NCBI GenBank assembly: GCA_023427125.1
Contig: JAEZBP010000928.1
Coordinates: 1 to 8,832 of the forward strand
Length of the DNA stretch: 8,832 nucleotides
Origin: Pseudomonadota bacterium
GTDB lineage: Bacteria > Myxococcota_A > Polyangia > Polyangiales > Sandaracinaceae
Direction of reading: 5' to 3'
In this document: positions 8,146 through 8,832 of the stretch, piece by piece
Layout: each line of letters opens with the position of its first letter
Position numbering within the stretch: the stretch's first letter is position 1
The notes under the pieces: generated by a model
The model's input: only the letters and a program-made list of their open reading frames with translations
What the model was told of the DNA's origin: nothing
The model's database searches: none
Program-made: the position numbers and the translations under genes

Positions 8146-8454
8146 CTATCGCAGCAGCGCCTCGGCGACCACGGGGCAGTCGTCCTCTTGATCACGCGGC
8201 GCGACGCACTCCACGCGGCCGTTCAGGTAGACGACCATGTCGACCGTCGACTCGGGATAGACGATGCCGGGGCAGCGCAGCGCGACGCGCAGCAAGCCCC
8301 GCCGGAGATCGCAGCCCATGGCGGCCGCGTTCTCCGCCATCACCGGGACGTTGTCGCTCGTGAGCCCGCCCATCTCGAGGCGCGCCCGCGGCGCGCAGCC
8401 GCCGGCGAAGAGCGCACACAATGCCACCACCACGAATCCATGCACGATCCGCAT
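8146..8454 (-). CDS. Small cysteine-rich lipoprotein, function unknown
   Basis: The product is 102 aa. The signal peptide MRIVHGFVVVALCALFAGGC gives a lipobox AGG-Cys20, so lipidation and envelope location are likely. The mature part is about 80 aa with four further cysteines (48, 61, 83, 93), an even number compatible with two disulfides in an oxidising compartment. Hydrophobic strands (LLRVALRC, TVDMVVYLNGRVEC) suggest a small beta-rich fold. I do not recognise the family. The start is placed at ATG 8454 because AGGAG at 8464-8460 sits 5 nt upstream. A GTG at 8460 is also in frame but has the AGGA directly abutting it. The upstream barrel gene ends at 8457, 2 nt before this ATG, so the two are almost certainly co-transcribed and probably translationally coupled. 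The partnership suggests the lipoprotein acts with, or at the same membrane as, the barrel. Confidence 0.75.
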   Translation of the reverse strand: MRIVHGFVVVALCALFAGGCAPRARLEMGGLTSDNVPVMAENAAAMGCDLRRGLLRVALRCPGIVYPESTVDMVVYLNGRVECVAPRDQEDDCPVVAEALLR

Positions 8455-8456
8455 CG

Positions 8457-8832
8457 TCACTCCTGCCTGATCTCGAGAAAGGCCCGAAACGCCAAGACCT
8501 CACGGCTGGATGGCGTGATCCAGGCGCTGGCCTCGGCCCCGATCCAAACGCTGTCGAACCACCAGAGGCGGGGCCCGACGTGGAAGTGCACGCCGCCCTG
8601 GCCGAAGCCCACGCCTCCCTCGACCGCGAGGAGCGTCCAGCGGAACGTCGCGTCGAGGTAGCCGAGGTGCCACATGCTGTCCTCGAGCGCGTCGTCCAGA
8701 TAGAGCCCCTGCCCTTGCAGGCCGAAGCGGTAGCCGACCCAGCCCATCACGTAGGTCTCGAACGCGAGGTCCTGGCGGAAGCCGATGCCCACGGTCGCGT
8801 CGAGGTTCATCGCGAAGTCGCCGAGCCAGGGC
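8457..8832 (-). CDS. C-terminal part of a probable outer-membrane beta-barrel protein (5' end outside the window)
   Basis: The frame is open from the right edge (first full codon at 8831) to TGA 8459-8457, giving 124 residues. A Met lies at 8810, but the seven residues before it (PWLGDFA) continue the same pattern and no signal peptide follows, so this is most likely an internal fragment. The sequence is built of short alternating strands rich in Gly, Trp, Tyr and Phe with polar turns: MNLDATVGIGFR, YVMGWVGYRFGL, YLDATFRWTLLAVEGGVGFG, VHFHVGPRLWWF, VWIGAEASAWI and VLAFRAFLEI. This is the style of an outer-membrane barrel; the ending in EIRQE, without a terminal aromatic, is not the classical BAM signal. 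No specific family is recognised. It lies immediately upstream of, and is coupled to, the small lipoprotein gene. Confidence 0.65.
   Translation of the reverse strand, partial: PWLGDFAMNLDATVGIGFRQDLAFETYVMGWVGYRFGLQGQGLYLDDALEDSMWHLGYLDATFRWTLLAVEGGVGFGQGGVHFHVGPRLWWFDSVWIGAEASAWITPSSREVLAFRAFLEIRQE
8460..8464 (-). promoter_or_regulatory. Shine-Dalgarno that decides the small lipoprotein start
   Basis: AGGAG on the minus strand, 5 nt before ATG 8454-8452 and overlapping the last coding bases of the upstream barrel gene. The alternative GTG at 8460-8458 shares the final G of this motif and cannot use it with normal spacing, so ATG is favoured. Confidence 0.65.

Noticed and set aside
5322..8363. 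Very long plus-strand open frame (1013 codons) opposite the M1 peptidase
   Set aside because: It is the antisense shadow of a well-supported enzyme in GC-rich DNA: Arg/Ala/Glu/Val-rich, without domains or motifs, and it spans two real minus-strand genes and the gaps between them.

Overview
The window is about 70% GC, densely coded and almost entirely read from the minus strand. Lipoprotein signal peptides are frequent, one protein ends in an Asp-Ala-Gly rich tail, and there is an extracytoplasmic protein with degenerate CxnCH motifs. Together these suggest a delta-proteobacterial lineage, most likely Myxococcota (Polyangiales or Sandaracinaceae-like). That assignment is an inference from style; no phylogenetic marker was aligned.

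Layout, low to high coordinates: (1) the 3' end of a plus-strand gene whose product ends in an FG-GAP-type repeat (2-226), converging on and overlapping by 22 bp (2) a minus-strand metallo-beta-lactamase/double-rhodanese fusion resembling the persulfide dioxygenase-rhodanese CstB (205-1617); (3) a probable secreted lipoprotein with two degenerate cytochrome-c-like segments (1726-2715); (4) a gene-free stretch of about 360 bp holding two imperfect tandem copies of a 142-155 bp repeat, each with the same 8-bp hairpin; (5) ettA, an ABC-F ribosome-associated ATPase (3075-4751); (6) a 12-bp perfect GC-rich hairpin that probably terminates (7) a small YtxH-like single-span membrane protein (4893-5276); (8) a lipoprotein M1-family aminopeptidase (5358-8093); (9) a small cysteine-rich lipoprotein (8146-8454) whose start is tightly coupled to (10) the 3' end of a probable outer-membrane beta-barrel protein running off the window (8457-8832).

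Functionally this looks like ordinary chromosome with a strong cell-envelope flavour: four minus-strand products are predicted to be exported or outer-membrane located, and one spans the inner membrane. The barrel and small lipoprotein genes are almost certainly co-transcribed, and the peptidase may be read with them. EttA (translation control by energy state) and the CstB-like enzyme (detoxification of persulfides and sulfide) are housekeeping or stress functions with no obvious link to their neighbours. I did not find a convincing new multi-gene system. The items most worth checking are the duplicated intergenic repeat with hairpins, the remodelled metal motif of the CstB-like protein, and the degenerate CxnCH motifs.
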